Notes under the pieces: generated by a model
The model's input: only the letters and a program-made list of their open reading frames with translations
Databases searched by the model: none
What the model was told of the DNA's origin: nothing
Made by a program: the position numbers and the translations under genes
Part shown: positions 15,982 through 24,399 of the stretch, in pieces
Numbering within the stretch: the first letter of the stretch is position 1
Layout of the letters: every line of letters begins with the position of its first letter
DNA from: Eubacterium sp.
GTDB taxonomy: Bacteria > Bacillota > Clostridia > Lachnospirales > Lachnospiraceae
Direction of reading: 5' to 3'
Length of the DNA stretch: 38,285 nucleotides
Assembly (NCBI GenBank): GCA_017623885.1
Contig: JAGAOE010000039.1
Coordinates: 1 to 38,285 of the forward strand

Positions 15982-16422
15982 TTATGTATTTTCCGGTCTG
16001 TTAATAATAATCGAATAACAATTACACAGTGCCACCAGCAGTGAGACCGCGATAATCGATGTCCGGTTTGCTACCACAGATGTCGTATGTGCATCTACGA
16101 TAAACAGTCCGATCGACATCGCAAATGTCGCCAGTACGATATACATAATGAGTGCCTGCCATTTCGGAATCACCTTTTTGTCAAAGCATAAAATTTTCGG
16201 AATCGACTCCGCCGCCAGACTAATCGGCCATGATATGATAGCACCCACCACAAAAAACATCGTTACACTTCTCACCGAACTGTATGTGAATCCAAACCGC
16301 TTCATAATCTCTCCGCCGAATACACTATACAGTACAATCGCCGCAACGAACAGCATAATCGCCAGCACAAAAACTGCTAAACTGTCCAATACATCTTTGT
16401 ATATTCGTTTGTTTCCATGCAT
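15982..16422 (-). CDS. Small four-helix membrane protein, possibly YrvL-like
   Basis: The 146-residue protein has four hydrophobic segments (about 12-34, 53-75, 85-110 and 122-142) and no signal-peptidase site. The middle part, RFGFTYSSVRSVTMFFVVGAI followed by SLAAESIPKIL, faintly resembles YrvL, a small Bacillus membrane regulator, but the match is from memory and weak. AGGAGG sits 9 bases before the ATG, and the minus-strand promoter TTGAAT-16-TATGAT lies just upstream. It is the first gene of a probable two-gene unit with udk. Function unknown. Confidence 0.6.
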   Translation of the reverse strand: MHGNKRIYKDVLDSLAVFVLAIMLFVAAIVLYSVFGGEIMKRFGFTYSSVRSVTMFFVVGAIISWPISLAAESIPKILCFDKKVIPKWQALIMYIVLATFAMSIGLFIVDAHTTSVVANRTSIIAVSLLVALCNCYSIIINRPENT

Positions 16423-16467
16423 GATTGTTTTCCTCCTTCTTTTTCAAATTCGCTCTTCAACATTACA

Positions 16468-16495
16468 TCATACCACTTTTCCACATTTATTCAAG
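16468..16495 (-). promoter_or_regulatory. Promoter of the small membrane protein-udk unit
   Basis: Minus strand TTGAAT (16490-16495), 16-bp spacer and TATGAT (16468-16473). Confidence 0.55.
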
Positions 16496-16534
16496 CATTT
16501 CCAGCGAAATTTTCTCATTGGTCACAGATGCTGT

Positions 16535-16563
16535 TTGCATTCAAATATAAGATACGATATAAT
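16535..16563 (+). promoter_or_regulatory. Promoter of the GH13 amylase gene
   Basis: TTGCAT (16535-16540), 17-bp spacer, perfect TATAAT (16558-16563). AGGAGG (16592-16597) lies 8 bases before the ATG at 16606; an ATG at 16601 is out of frame. Confidence 0.7.
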
Positions 16564-16605
16564 ATAAGAATCATATTTTATGACTAGTTTTAGGAGGAAC
16601 ATGTT

Positions 16606-18339
16606 ATGTCTTGGTATAATGAAGCAGTTTTTTACCACATTTATCCGTTGGGACTTTGTGATGCGCCGAAAGAAAATGCATATACGGCACCGGTTCATCG
16701 GCTCAACGATGCATTACCCTGGATTTCCCATATAAAAAGCATCGGTTGCAATGCCATCTATATCGGCCCGCTGTTTGAATCTGTCGGTCACGGTTATGAG
16801 ACGACTGATTACAAGGTATTGGACAGCCGCCTCGGTGACAACGCCGATTTAACAAACTTTGTTGCAGAATGTCATGCACAGCAGGTAAAAGTCATTTTTG
16901 ACGGTGTTTTTAATCACGTCGGTCGTGACTTTTTCGCCTTTAAAGATTTACAGATCAACCGTGAAAGCTCCGCATACCGCGACTGGTTCTGCAATGTGAA
17001 TTTTTCCGGAAACAACGAATACAACGATGGATTCAGCTACGAAAACTGGGGCGGATACAATCTTTTAGTAAAACTAAACCAGCACAATCCGGCTGTAAAA
17101 GAATATATTGCTGACGTCATTCGCTTCTGGGTCAAGGAATTCGATGTAGACGGTATCCGTCTGGATGCTGCAGATGTACTCGACTTTGATTATATGCACA
17201 TGCTGCGCGATGTCGCAAACGAAGTCAAACCGGATTTCTGGCTTATGGGTGAAGTCATTCACGGAGACTATACCAAATGGGTCAACGGCGATACCTTGCA
17301 CGCAGTCACAAACTATGCATTGCACAAAGCACTCTACTCCGGACACAACGATCACAACTATTTCGAAATCGCACATACTGTGAAGCGTCTTTATGAAATG
17401 GGCGGAAATCGTCCGGACGGCTTACGATTGTATAACTTTACCGACAATCACGATGTAGAGCGCATTTATACAAAGCTGAACAACAAAGCGCATTTTGCCC
17501 CTGTTCATGTATTGCTTTACACCCTTCCCGGTGTACCGTCTATTTACTATGGTTCCGAGTTCGGTATCGATGGAAAGAAAGAAGCTTTCTCTGATGCATC
17601 CTTGCGTCCTGCACTTTGCTATGATGATTATGCAAATGCGTTAGAGACGAATGACCACACGAAATTAATCGCTGCGCTCGGCAACATGCGTCTGCGTACC
17701 CCTGCACTCTCTTACGGAACATACCGTGAGCTCATTCTGACCAATCGCCAATATGCATTTGCCAGAGAATACGAAGGTCAGTCTGTACTCGTAACCGTAA
17801 ACAACGATGACAGTGCCTGTGATTTATATGTCGCTGCCGGCAACTGCCATGCTTACCTCGGAGTGCTCTCAGGCAGACAGCTCCCTGTCGAAAACGGTCA
17901 GCTCGCCGTACATCTCGATGCAAACAGCGGTGAAGTCTGGTTACCTGTTTCCGAACTGTCTCTTTCTGATGACACCGACAAAGTGGTTGTCGTAGAAACG
18001 CCAACACCTGTATTCGAGGAACATACCGCCACCGTTGACGAGATTGTCTCAGATACAAATACAGATACAGATGCAGATACCGTTACAGATGCTGATGCAG
18101 GTTCTACTACAGATTCCATTTCAGATTCTGCAGTTGCACCGGAAATTCCTCAGAATGGATCTGTCGAAACTGTAGCTTCTAATACAGCTGACTTTGAGCA
18201 CGGAAAAATCGTAGGTCTGCAGGAAGCAATTCTGGCAATTATGGAAACAAAGGGCTTCGTCACAGATCAGATGCGTCAGGATGTATGGAACAACACTCAT
18301 CACGACTCACTTATCACATGGATTAAAAGCTTCCACTAA
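16606..18339 (+). CDS. Intracellular GH13 alpha-amylase-family enzyme with acidic linker and C-terminal helical tail
   Basis: The 577-residue protein lacks a signal peptide and would act in the cytoplasm on alpha-glucans or maltodextrins. The GH13 barrel is complete: DGVFNH (99-104), nucleophile Asp187 in GIRLDAAD, acid/base Glu216 in MGEVIH and transition-state Asp283 in FTDNHD. A beta-sandwich C-domain ends near residue 455. Then follows an unusual Asp/Thr/Ser-rich linker (about 485-515, DNA made of near-repeats of CAGATA) and a roughly 45-residue helical tail (GLQEAILAIMETKGFVTDQ onward, ending ITWIKSFH). That layout is odd for an intracellular amylase; the tail's shape resembles the helical ends of Rpn/DUF4351 proteins. 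Exact activity (neopullulanase, maltogenic or alpha-amylase) is not resolved. It has its own promoter and terminator. Confidence 0.85.
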   Translation: MSWYNEAVFYHIYPLGLCDAPKENAYTAPVHRLNDALPWISHIKSIGCNAIYIGPLFESVGHGYETTDYKVLDSRLGDNADLTNFVAECHAQQVKVIFDGVFNHVGRDFFAFKDLQINRESSAYRDWFCNVNFSGNNEYNDGFSYENWGGYNLLVKLNQHNPAVKEYIADVIRFWVKEFDVDGIRLDAADVLDFDYMHMLRDVANEVKPDFWLMGEVIHGDYTKWVNGDTLHAVTNYALHKALYSGHNDHNYFEIAHTVKRLYEMGGNRPDGLRLYNFTDNHDVERIYTKLNNKAHFAPVHVLLYTLPGVPSIYYGSEFGIDGKKEAFSDASLRPALCYDDYANALETNDHTKLIAALGNMRLRTPALSYGTYRELILTNRQYAFAREYEGQSVLVTVNNDDSACDLYVAAGNCHAYLGVLSGRQLPVENGQLAVHLDANSGEVWLPVSELSLSDDTDKVVVVETPTPVFEEHTATVDEIVSDTNTDTDADTVTDADAGSTTDSISDSAVAPEIPQNGSVETVASNTADFEHGKIVGLQEAILAIMETKGFVTDQMRQDVWNNTHHDSLITWIKSFH

Positions 18340-18345
18340 TTTTAA

Positions 18346-18384
18346 AGGGAGGTATGAAATAAAATTTCATACCTCCCTCTTTTA
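18346..18384 (+). terminator. Strong terminator after the amylase gene
   Basis: A perfect 15-bp stem (AGGGAGGTATGAAAT, 18346-18360, with its complement at 18364-18378) has a 3-base loop and is followed by CTTTTATT. The convergent transporter stop lies directly next to it; the minus-strand side has a weaker T-run. Confidence 0.92.
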
Positions 18385-19920
18385 TTCATCCTTCCAGATG
18401 ACCTCTTCTTCCTGATAGCCTTTCTTTTTCTTGTGATTCACCAGCAACCGAATCCAAATACCACTTGTAAATACCAAAAGCGATATCAGCCAGCCGGCAA
18501 GCAGCTCTGCCCATACGGTATAGCCATAAACACCCTGTTTTACAACAAATAAGTGATACATATTCCAGCAGAACAGAATCGACAATGCTAACGGAGCCAC
18601 ATACTTAATCGAAAGCAAAAACCATGTACGCGGTATCTGTAGTTTCTGGGCATTGCGATTGATTTCCTTTAACACTTTCTCCGGCTTAAAGCACCAGCCT
18701 ACAGCGATACACTCCAAGACACCAAGCACAATCAAATTCACCTGATTCGTCCAGTTGTCTACAATATCCAACCAAGCCAGACCTGCACGCGTTGTATACA
18801 AAATAGAAACAAGTGCTGCCACACAGCAGACCGCACGTGTCATTTTCTTGTGCGACACATGGAATTTGTCTGCGAGCGAAGTAGATACACCTTCTACAAT
18901 CGAAAATGCGGAATCTATCGCGAGCGTTACCAGCATCAAATAGAAGATGATGCCAAATATAGCATTGAACCATCCCACATTTGTCAAATTCACAATCGCC
19001 TGCGGATAAATAATAAACGCAGTCGCTATACCGGAATCCGAAATATTATCCAGCATACCGACGCCACCCATCGTTGAAAACATTACGATACCTGATAACA
19101 CACTGACCGCAGCATCGCCAAGTGCGATAATCGTACAATCTGCCACCAGATTTGAACTCTCGTCCAGATAAGAACCGTACGCAAACATAATTGCCATACA
19201 TACAGACAAACTATAAAATACCTGACCGATTGCATCCACCCAAAGGCTCGGATTTTGGAGTGCTTCTAACTGCGGTATAAAAAGCTGCTGTAATCCTGCT
19301 CCGGCTCCCGGCATGGTACATCCTTTCACAGCCATAACCAACAACAGAATAATCGGCAAAAACACCGTATATTTTACTACTTTTCCTACAGACTGTGCAC
19401 CATCACGGATACAGTAATACATGAATCCCCATGCAACAATCAAAGAAACCAAAACCACTCCCGGTATTTTCCAATCAGCCAAAGCCGTAGGAACATTCCA
19501 TGTCGTCTGTGTCAAATTAGCAAATACATTACTTGCTGCCTCTGCATCACCTGTCATACCGGCAAATTTTAATGCGCCGACAACCATCATCAAAACCCAT
19601 GCAAATACAACTGCATAATAAGTGACAATGACAAACGCATTTGCTGTCGCTGCCCATCCGACAAACTCCATTTTTTTGCACACGCCGCGCAAACTCTCAC
19701 CTGCGCCTTTGCGCAGCTTTCGCGCGATACCGATCTCCATCATCAACATAGGCAGACCTATCACAAACATCGCTATAATATACACCAGCAAGAATGTTCC
19801 GCCGCCGTGTTTTGCTGCAAGTCCCGGAAAGCGCCATGCATTTCCAAGTCCTACCGCCGAGCCAATCGATGCAAGAATAAAGGTACTTCGATTCGCCCAT
19901 TTACTACGATTTTCACTCAT
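18382..19920 (-). CDS. Sodium-dependent amino acid transporter, NSS/SNF family
   Basis: The 512-residue protein has about twelve membrane helices and the neurotransmitter:sodium symporter signature in helix 1: ASIGSAVGLGNAWRFPGLAAKHGGG (17-41), including the sodium-binding GSAVGLGNAWRFP stretch. GLPMLMMEIGIARKLRKGA follows in helix 2. Later segments such as FYSLSVCMAIMFAYGSYL and SFSIVEGVSTSLAD fit helices 6 and 8. Bacterial relatives (LeuT, MhsT, TnaT) import hydrophobic or aromatic amino acids with sodium; the substrate here cannot be predicted. AGGAGG lies 10 bases before the ATG. It follows the HAD phosphatase gene by 53 bases and may be expressed with it or from a promoter overlapping that gene's end. 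Confidence 0.92.
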   Translation of the reverse strand: MSENRSKWANRSTFILASIGSAVGLGNAWRFPGLAAKHGGGTFLLVYIIAMFVIGLPMLMMEIGIARKLRKGAGESLRGVCKKMEFVGWAATANAFVIVTYYAVVFAWVLMMVVGALKFAGMTGDAEAASNVFANLTQTTWNVPTALADWKIPGVVLVSLIVAWGFMYYCIRDGAQSVGKVVKYTVFLPIILLLVMAVKGCTMPGAGAGLQQLFIPQLEALQNPSLWVDAIGQVFYSLSVCMAIMFAYGSYLDESSNLVADCTIIALGDAAVSVLSGIVMFSTMGGVGMLDNISDSGIATAFIIYPQAIVNLTNVGWFNAIFGIIFYLMLVTLAIDSAFSIVEGVSTSLADKFHVSHKKMTRAVCCVAALVSILYTTRAGLAWLDIVDNWTNQVNLIVLGVLECIAVGWCFKPEKVLKEINRNAQKLQIPRTWFLLSIKYVAPLALSILFCWNMYHLFVVKQGVYGYTVWAELLAGWLISLLVFTSGIWIRLLVNHKKKKGYQEEEVIWKDE

Positions 19921-19959
19921 AACATTATTTCCTCCTAATCTTAATCCCTAAAACACCTT

Positions 19960-19988
19960 ATTTTAGCACAATCTCATAATTTCTGCAA
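19960..19988 (-). promoter_or_regulatory. Possible promoter of the NSS transporter gene
   Basis: Minus strand TTGCAG (19983-19988, inside the end of the HAD gene), 17-bp spacer and TAAAAT (19960-19965). Confidence 0.4.
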
Positions 19989-20663
19989 CAACTCCGGCAA
20001 TTCCCGTAATTTCGCGATTTCATAATCAACCTTTATATCAGGATGTGCTGCTTTTTTATAGGGATTAAACCAAATGGTACGAATTCCCGCTGCGATTCCA
20101 CCTTGCATATCCGAAGTCAGGGAATCTCCGACGATGACTGCCTGCGCCGGATCAAAATCTTCCACATCGGAAAACGCACGATCAAAAAACAGTTTACTCG
20201 GCTTTTCTGCGCCCAAAACCTCTGATATGTATATTCCTTCAAAATACCGCCCGATACCCGATTTCGCAAGACGCCCTTCCTGTACACTCAGATTCCCGTT
20301 TGATACGAGAAACATCCGATAATTCCCATATAATAATTCCAGAAGCTCCGGTGCACCGGGCATATAGTGAAATGTCTCTGCCAAATATTTCGGATAACTT
20401 TCTGCGACCTGCATTCCCTGCTCCAGCGGTTTTTGCAATTCTTCAAAAAGAAGTTCAAATCGGCGTTTTTTCACCTGCTCACGTGAAATCTCACCTCGTT
20501 CCAACGCCTTCCACTGTGCTTCATTTATCACACTATAACGACCTCTCACCTCATCAGTGAATGGAACGCCCACCTCCGACAGTGCGCGTTCCAATGCCAC
20601 ACGTTCATCTGCATGAAAATCAAACAGCGTATCATCCAAATCAAACAAAACATCCTTTACCAT
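19974..20663 (-). CDS. HAD-family phosphatase, YjjG-like (noncanonical pyrimidine nucleotidase)
   Basis: The 229-residue protein has all four HAD motifs: DVLFDLDDTLFDF (nucleophile Asp8, acid/base Asp10), VSNG near residue 120, the lysine in GAEKPSKLFF, and VIVGDSLTSDMQGG. The helical cap between motifs 1 and 2 (about 15-85) is of the C1 type. The opening DLDDTLFDF and the motif 3-4 region match YjjG/YfnB, which clean up noncanonical pyrimidine nucleotides, although HAD enzymes are promiscuous. AAGGAG lies 8 bases before the ATG. A terminator stands between it and the DUF2225 gene upstream, so a weak promoter or read-through must drive it; no clear promoter was found. Confidence 0.85.
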   Translation of the reverse strand: MVKDVLFDLDDTLFDFHADERVALERALSEVGVPFTDEVRGRYSVINEAQWKALERGEISREQVKKRRFELLFEELQKPLEQGMQVAESYPKYLAETFHYMPGAPELLELLYGNYRMFLVSNGNLSVQEGRLAKSGIGRYFEGIYISEVLGAEKPSKLFFDRAFSDVEDFDPAQAVIVGDSLTSDMQGGIAAGIRTIWFNPYKKAAHPDIKVDYEIAKLRELPELLQKL

Positions 20664-20681
20664 CTCTGTTCTCCTTTATCT

Positions 20682-20718
20682 TAAAAACGGTAAGTTTTCC
20701 AACCGGAAAACTTACCGT
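20682..20718 (-). terminator. Terminator after the DUF2225 gene
   Basis: A perfect 14-bp stem ACGGTAAGTTTTCC (20687-20700) with its complement (20705-20718), 4-base loop, then TTTTTAAG on the minus strand. It ends the glnS-DUF2225 transcript. Confidence 0.9.
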
Positions 20719-20731
20719 CCATTAACAAATT

Positions 20732-21499
20732 CTATTTTGCGCCGCTCTTTTTCTCTTTAATCAGACGAATAATTTCATCCTTTAACTCAAGCGCACGGTC
20801 TTTTACATTTCGTGATGCAGAAGATGTGGTAAGTACAGAACCAATCAGCTTTGCAGCTACCTCCAGCTTACCGAAATGAAATGCCATATAAGCAATAATA
20901 TATTCCAGAGTCGGCTGATTTAATCCCATAATTGGCGTCATTTCATTCATCATCGCACGCTGAAATCCTTCAAACGCCTCCATGTAGTGAGACTCAGCCT
21001 TCGAATGGCAATACTCTGCCTGCTGTGCACGCAACGCTTCATCCGAAATATTCTCTGCCTCTTTTTCCTTTTCACGATACAGCCAGGAAATCACCATATG
21101 TAAGTAGGATTTTTCACCATCCTTTGCCATCTTCGCTTCTGCACAGCGCAATGCCATTTCATTCATCGCAATCGCCTGATCATAAGTATAAACAGTCCAT
21201 CCCGAACGATTTTCCGGCAGGAAATGTGTGCAGACCTGTTCCTTGATATTGGCAATCTGACGACTCACCACATTCGGGAACGCACTATGCATCGCACTGT
21301 ATCCGCAGTTCGGGCAGGAACACACACCGTACTTTAATGTATCAATATACTCAAAACGCGGTCTCAAATCTGCATCTGCCCCCAAACGTCTCGCACGATT
21401 TGATTTCAACACCTTTGTGGTAAACGGTTTATCGCATACCGGACACACCATCTTTTTGTCAAATATAAACTCGTCTTCTGTATGCAGTACATCAGCCAT
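20732..21499 (-). CDS. DUF2225 zinc-ribbon protein
   Basis: The 255-residue cytoplasmic protein carries two zinc-binding CxxC pairs, CPVC (19-22, in KKMVCPVCDKPF) and CPNCG (about 62-66), as in the DUF2225 family of Firmicutes. The remaining two thirds are helical with TPR-like spacing (AMNEMALRCAEAKMAKDGEK, AEYCHSKAESHYMEAFEGF). Its molecular function is unknown. AAAGGAG lies upstream. It follows glnS by 14 bases and is closed by a strong terminator, so glnS-DUF2225 is a two-gene transcript. Confidence 0.8.
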   Translation of the reverse strand: MADVLHTEDEFIFDKKMVCPVCDKPFTTKVLKSNRARRLGADADLRPRFEYIDTLKYGVCSCPNCGYSAMHSAFPNVVSRQIANIKEQVCTHFLPENRSGWTVYTYDQAIAMNEMALRCAEAKMAKDGEKSYLHMVISWLYREKEKEAENISDEALRAQQAEYCHSKAESHYMEAFEGFQRAMMNEMTPIMGLNQPTLEYIIAYMAFHFGKLEVAAKLIGSVLTTSSASRNVKDRALELKDEIIRLIKEKKSGAK

Positions 21500-21513
21500 A
21501 ATTTTCTTCTCCT

Positions 21514-23184
21514 TTACTCTGTTTTCGGAAGTTTGAAAGAACTCTTTAATGATACAATACGGTTAAATACCGGTTCGCCTTCCTTTGAGTCCTTATAGTC
21601 TACGCAGAAAAATCCGTTACGCACGAACTGGAAGCTTTCAAATGCCTGCGCCTGCGCCAATGACGGTTCTACATAACACTCGTCAAGCACGGTGAGTGAA
21701 TTCGGATTCAAATTCAGACTTCCATCTTCATTATATACTCCCAAGTCCTCATCTACAATATTTTCATACAAACGAACTGTCACTTTTTTTGCAGTCTTTG
21801 CCGCTACCCAGTGAATGGTTCCCTTTACTTTACGTCCGTCGGGACTATTTCCACCCTTCGAAGCCGGATCATAGGTACAGTGAATCTCTGTCACTTTTCC
21901 GTCTGCATCCTTCTTGAAATCTACACACTTTACAAAGTAAGCATTCATCAGACGTACTTCATTTCCGGGAAACATACGGAAATATTTTTTCGGCGGCTCC
22001 TCCATAAAGTCCTCTCGCTCGATGTATAATTCACGCGAAAACGGAACTTCGCGACTTCCAAGCGCCTCATTCTCCTGATTGTTCGGAACGGTAAGCCACT
22101 CCGTCTCATCCTCCGGATAATTATCAATAATGAGTTTTACCGGATCTAAAATCGCCATCACACGCGGACGTTTTACCTTCAAATCTTCACGAATACAGTA
22201 TTCCAAAGCTGCATAATCTGCGATGGAATTCGCCTTTGATACACCACACATGTCTACGAACATCTGTATCGACTCCGGTGTAAAGCCGCGACGACGGAGA
22301 CCTGAAATAGATACCAGTCTCGGATCATCCCATCCATCTACGATGCCTTCCTCGACCAGCTTTTTAATGTAACGCTTTCCGGTCACTACATTTTTCAGAT
22401 ACAATTTTGCAAACTCAATCTGCTTGGGCGGCTTCTCATATTCCAGCTCACGTACGACCCAATCATACAACGGTCTGTGATCTTCGAATTCCAACGTACA
22501 AATCGAATGTGTGATACCTTCAATCGCATCCTCTATCGGATGTGCAAAATCATACATCGGATAGATGCACCATGTGTCACCGGTGTTATGATGTGTCATA
22601 TGTGCGACACGGTAAATAACCGGATCTCTCATGTTCATATTCGGTGACGCCATATCAATCTTTGCACGCAGTACCTTTGTGCCGTCCTCATATTTTCCGT
22701 TTTTCATATCTTCGAACAACGCCAGATTTTCCTCGATACTACGGTCAGAGCTCGGGTCTTTTTTGCCGGGTTCTTCCAGTGTACCTCTATATTCGCGAAT
22801 CTGCTCTGCCGAAAGATCCGAAACATATGCTTTGCCTTTTTGTATCAGTCGAACGGCTGCCTCATACATCTGAGGGAAATAATTTGACGCAAAATACAAA
22901 CGGTCTTCCCAATCTGCACCCAGCCACTGAATATCCTTTTTGATGGATTCCACAAACTCTATCTTTTCTTTTGTCGGATTTGTATCATCAAAGCGCATAT
23001 TAAATTTTCCGCCATATTTCTGTGCCAATCCATAATTCAAAAGAATGGATTTTGCATGTCCGATATGCAGATATCCATTCGGCTCCGGCGGAAATCGTGT
23101 ACATACCGCATCACATTTTCCTGTCGATAAGTCTTCCTCAATGATTCGTTCAATAAAATTCTTGGAAACTGTTTCATTTTCCAT
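21514..23184 (-). CDS. glnS: Glutaminyl-tRNA synthetase
   Basis: The 556-residue class I synthetase attaches glutamine to tRNA-Gln. Its Rossmann core has [22 protein letters not shown] with HIGH at 40-43, and [10 protein letters not shown] follows. [22 protein letters not shown] is typical of GlnRS rather than GluRS, and a C-terminal anticodon-binding beta-barrel follows. The region that usually reads VMSKRKL is [10 protein letters not shown] here, a substituted KMSKS loop keeping Gly-Lys-Arg. AGGAGG is 8 bases before the ATG. No T-box leader (no TGGNACCGCG-like stretch) is visible, so regulation by uncharged tRNA is not supported. Co-transcribed with a DUF2225 gene. Confidence 0.95.
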   Translation of the reverse strand: MENETVSKNFIERIIEEDLSTGKCDAVCTRFPPEPNGYLHIGHAKSILLNYGLAQKYGGKFNMRFDDTNPTKEKIEFVESIKKDIQWLGADWEDRLYFASNYFPQMYEAAVRLIQKGKAYVSDLSAEQIREYRGTLEEPGKKDPSSDRSIEENLALFEDMKNGKYEDGTKVLRAKIDMASPNMNMRDPVIYRVAHMTHHNTGDTWCIYPMYDFAHPIEDAIEGITHSICTLEFEDHRPLYDWVVRELEYEKPPKQIEFAKLYLKNVVTGKRYIKKLVEEGIVDGWDDPRLVSISGLRRRGFTPESIQMFVDMCGVSKANSIADYAALEYCIREDLKVKRPRVMAILDPVKLIIDNYPEDETEWLTVPNNQENEALGSREVPFSRELYIEREDFMEEPPKKYFRMFPGNEVRLMNAYFVKCVDFKKDADGKVTEIHCTYDPASKGGNSPDGRKVKGTIHWVAAKTAKKVTVRLYENIVDEDLGVYNEDGSLNLNPNSLTVLDECYVEPSLAQAQAFESFQFVRNGFFCVDYKDSKEGEPVFNRIVSLKSSFKLPKTE

Positions 23185-23235
23185 GTTCTAATCCTCCTGA
23201 CTCTACATTTTTGTTTTTCGCATCTGCTCACACAA

Positions 23236-23277
23236 AACAAAAATGACCTCTTTTCAGTGTATCGAAAAAAGGTCATT
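23236..23277 (-). terminator. Terminator of the rhomboid-like gene
   Basis: AATGACCT (23242-23249) pairs with AGGTCATT (23270-23277), with a further A/T stem inside, and TTTTTG follows on the minus strand. It lies 50 bases after the stop and just upstream of glnS. Confidence 0.75.
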
Positions 23278-23329
23278 CCGTCAATGCTTTTCAAAAATTC
23301 TATATCGTTCTATACCATTCGCGCGCGCT

Positions 23330-24199
23330 CTAGCTGGTACGATGCTCATGCGTAAACAGGTGCTCCTGACAATATTCCATATTTCCTGCACACTTCGAAC
23401 AAAAACGGAATTCCAACGTCGGATCATCCAAATCCGTACGCCCGCAAACCGCACATTTATGCTTGTACATGCCATCCGCCCCTCTGCGCATTTTCGGCGG
23501 CGCGGTCTGCGCACGAAAATCACGCTTGCGCTTGATCTCTGAAGGTGATACCCTCCGGTAATCGCGCGTTGAAAAGAAAAATATGAGAAAATTCATCAGC
23601 GACATCAAAATCACAATACGACCTGCCCACTGATTCTGAACAAAGCTGACACCGACCAGCACTGCATACAAGACTGCCAGCCATTTAATCTTTATCGGAA
23701 TAATAAAATACAACATCAACTGCATATCCGGATAGCACAGGGCGAACGCAAGGAAAATCGACAGATTGATATAATAGGTGCTGACTGCGTATCCCATCAG
23801 ATATGCTTCTTGGATTCCCAATGCATTCAGGATAAAAAATCCTGCCATAACACCGACCGTCGTAAAGATAATACCACCAAAAATATAGGCATTATAGCGA
23901 AACGTTCCCCATGCCCGCTCCAGTGAATTTCCAAGCTGATAATAGAGCATGAGCATAATCACATAAAATAACAGATTCGAATAGGAAGGCGGCATCAAAA
24001 CCCACGTAAAAAGTCTCCACACCTGTCCCTTCAACACCAGTGCCGGATTCAGCATCAAAAGCTCCAATATCGGCAACTGTGTAAAACGTTCGGTATAAAA
24101 GAGCATGTATCCGATTCCGTAACAAATGACAAGCCACTTACTCAAATTCGGAATCGCGTAGCGTCCAAATTTTCGTTCCAGTTTATTCAAATAATTCAT
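23330..24199 (-). CDS. Rhomboid-like membrane protein without catalytic residues, with C-terminal zinc ribbon
   Basis: The 289-residue protein has about six membrane helices. The rhomboid/derlin pattern is visible in the first half: QVWRLFTWVLMPPSYSNLLFYVIML and GNSLERAWGTFRYNAYIFGG. The catalytic GxSG serine of rhomboid proteases is missing where it would be expected (STYYINLSIFLAFA), and no histidine is present in the last helix, so it is probably an inactive rhomboid relative. After a basic stretch (about 215-240) comes a zinc-ribbon-like domain with CAVCG, CSKC and a following YCQEHLFTHEH, which could bind a second metal. Pseudo-rhomboids can act as membrane-protein quality-control or binding partners; no role can be given here. 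It has its own consensus promoter. Confidence 0.8.
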   Translation of the reverse strand: MNYLNKLERKFGRYAIPNLSKWLVICYGIGYMLFYTERFTQLPILELLMLNPALVLKGQVWRLFTWVLMPPSYSNLLFYVIMLMLYYQLGNSLERAWGTFRYNAYIFGGIIFTTVGVMAGFFILNALGIQEAYLMGYAVSTYYINLSIFLAFALCYPDMQLMLYFIIPIKIKWLAVLYAVLVGVSFVQNQWAGRIVILMSLMNFLIFFFSTRDYRRVSPSEIKRKRDFRAQTAPPKMRRGADGMYKHKCAVCGRTDLDDPTLEFRFCSKCAGNMEYCQEHLFTHEHRTS

Positions 24200-24245
24200 C
24201 GTTTCTCCTTTTCACAATACTTCTCAAATTTTCGTATTAAAAGAT

Positions 24246-24274
24246 AGTATAAAAATTCCATTCTAATTTGTCAA
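24246..24274 (-). promoter_or_regulatory. Promoter of the rhomboid-like gene
   Basis: Minus strand TTGACA (24269-24274), 17-bp spacer and TATACT (24246-24251). Confidence 0.75.
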
Positions 24275-24315
24275 TGTTCACATATATTCTTTATGAAAAG
24301 TTTAGATTTTTGGTG

Positions 24316-24344
24316 TTGTATTTTGTCGTAAGCTGTCATATAAT
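24316..24344 (+). promoter_or_regulatory. Promoter of the acyl-CoA dehydratase activase-like gene
   Basis: TTGTAT (24316-24321), 17-bp spacer, perfect TATAAT (24339-24344). It lies inside a longer open frame, showing that the true start is the ATG at 24400. Confidence 0.65.
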
Positions 24345-24399
24345 GTACATTGCTTTGCAAAAACACATTATAATAGGTAAGAATAGAAAAGGAACGCAT

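Noticed and set aside
23185-23329. T-box leader of glnS
   Set aside because: No TGGNACCGCG-like sequence or specifier stem; the hairpin there is the terminator of the rhomboid-like gene.
24268-24399. Longer start of the activase-like protein
   Set aside because: The extension contains the promoter TTGTAT-17-TATAAT; the protein family begins at [13 protein letters not shown].
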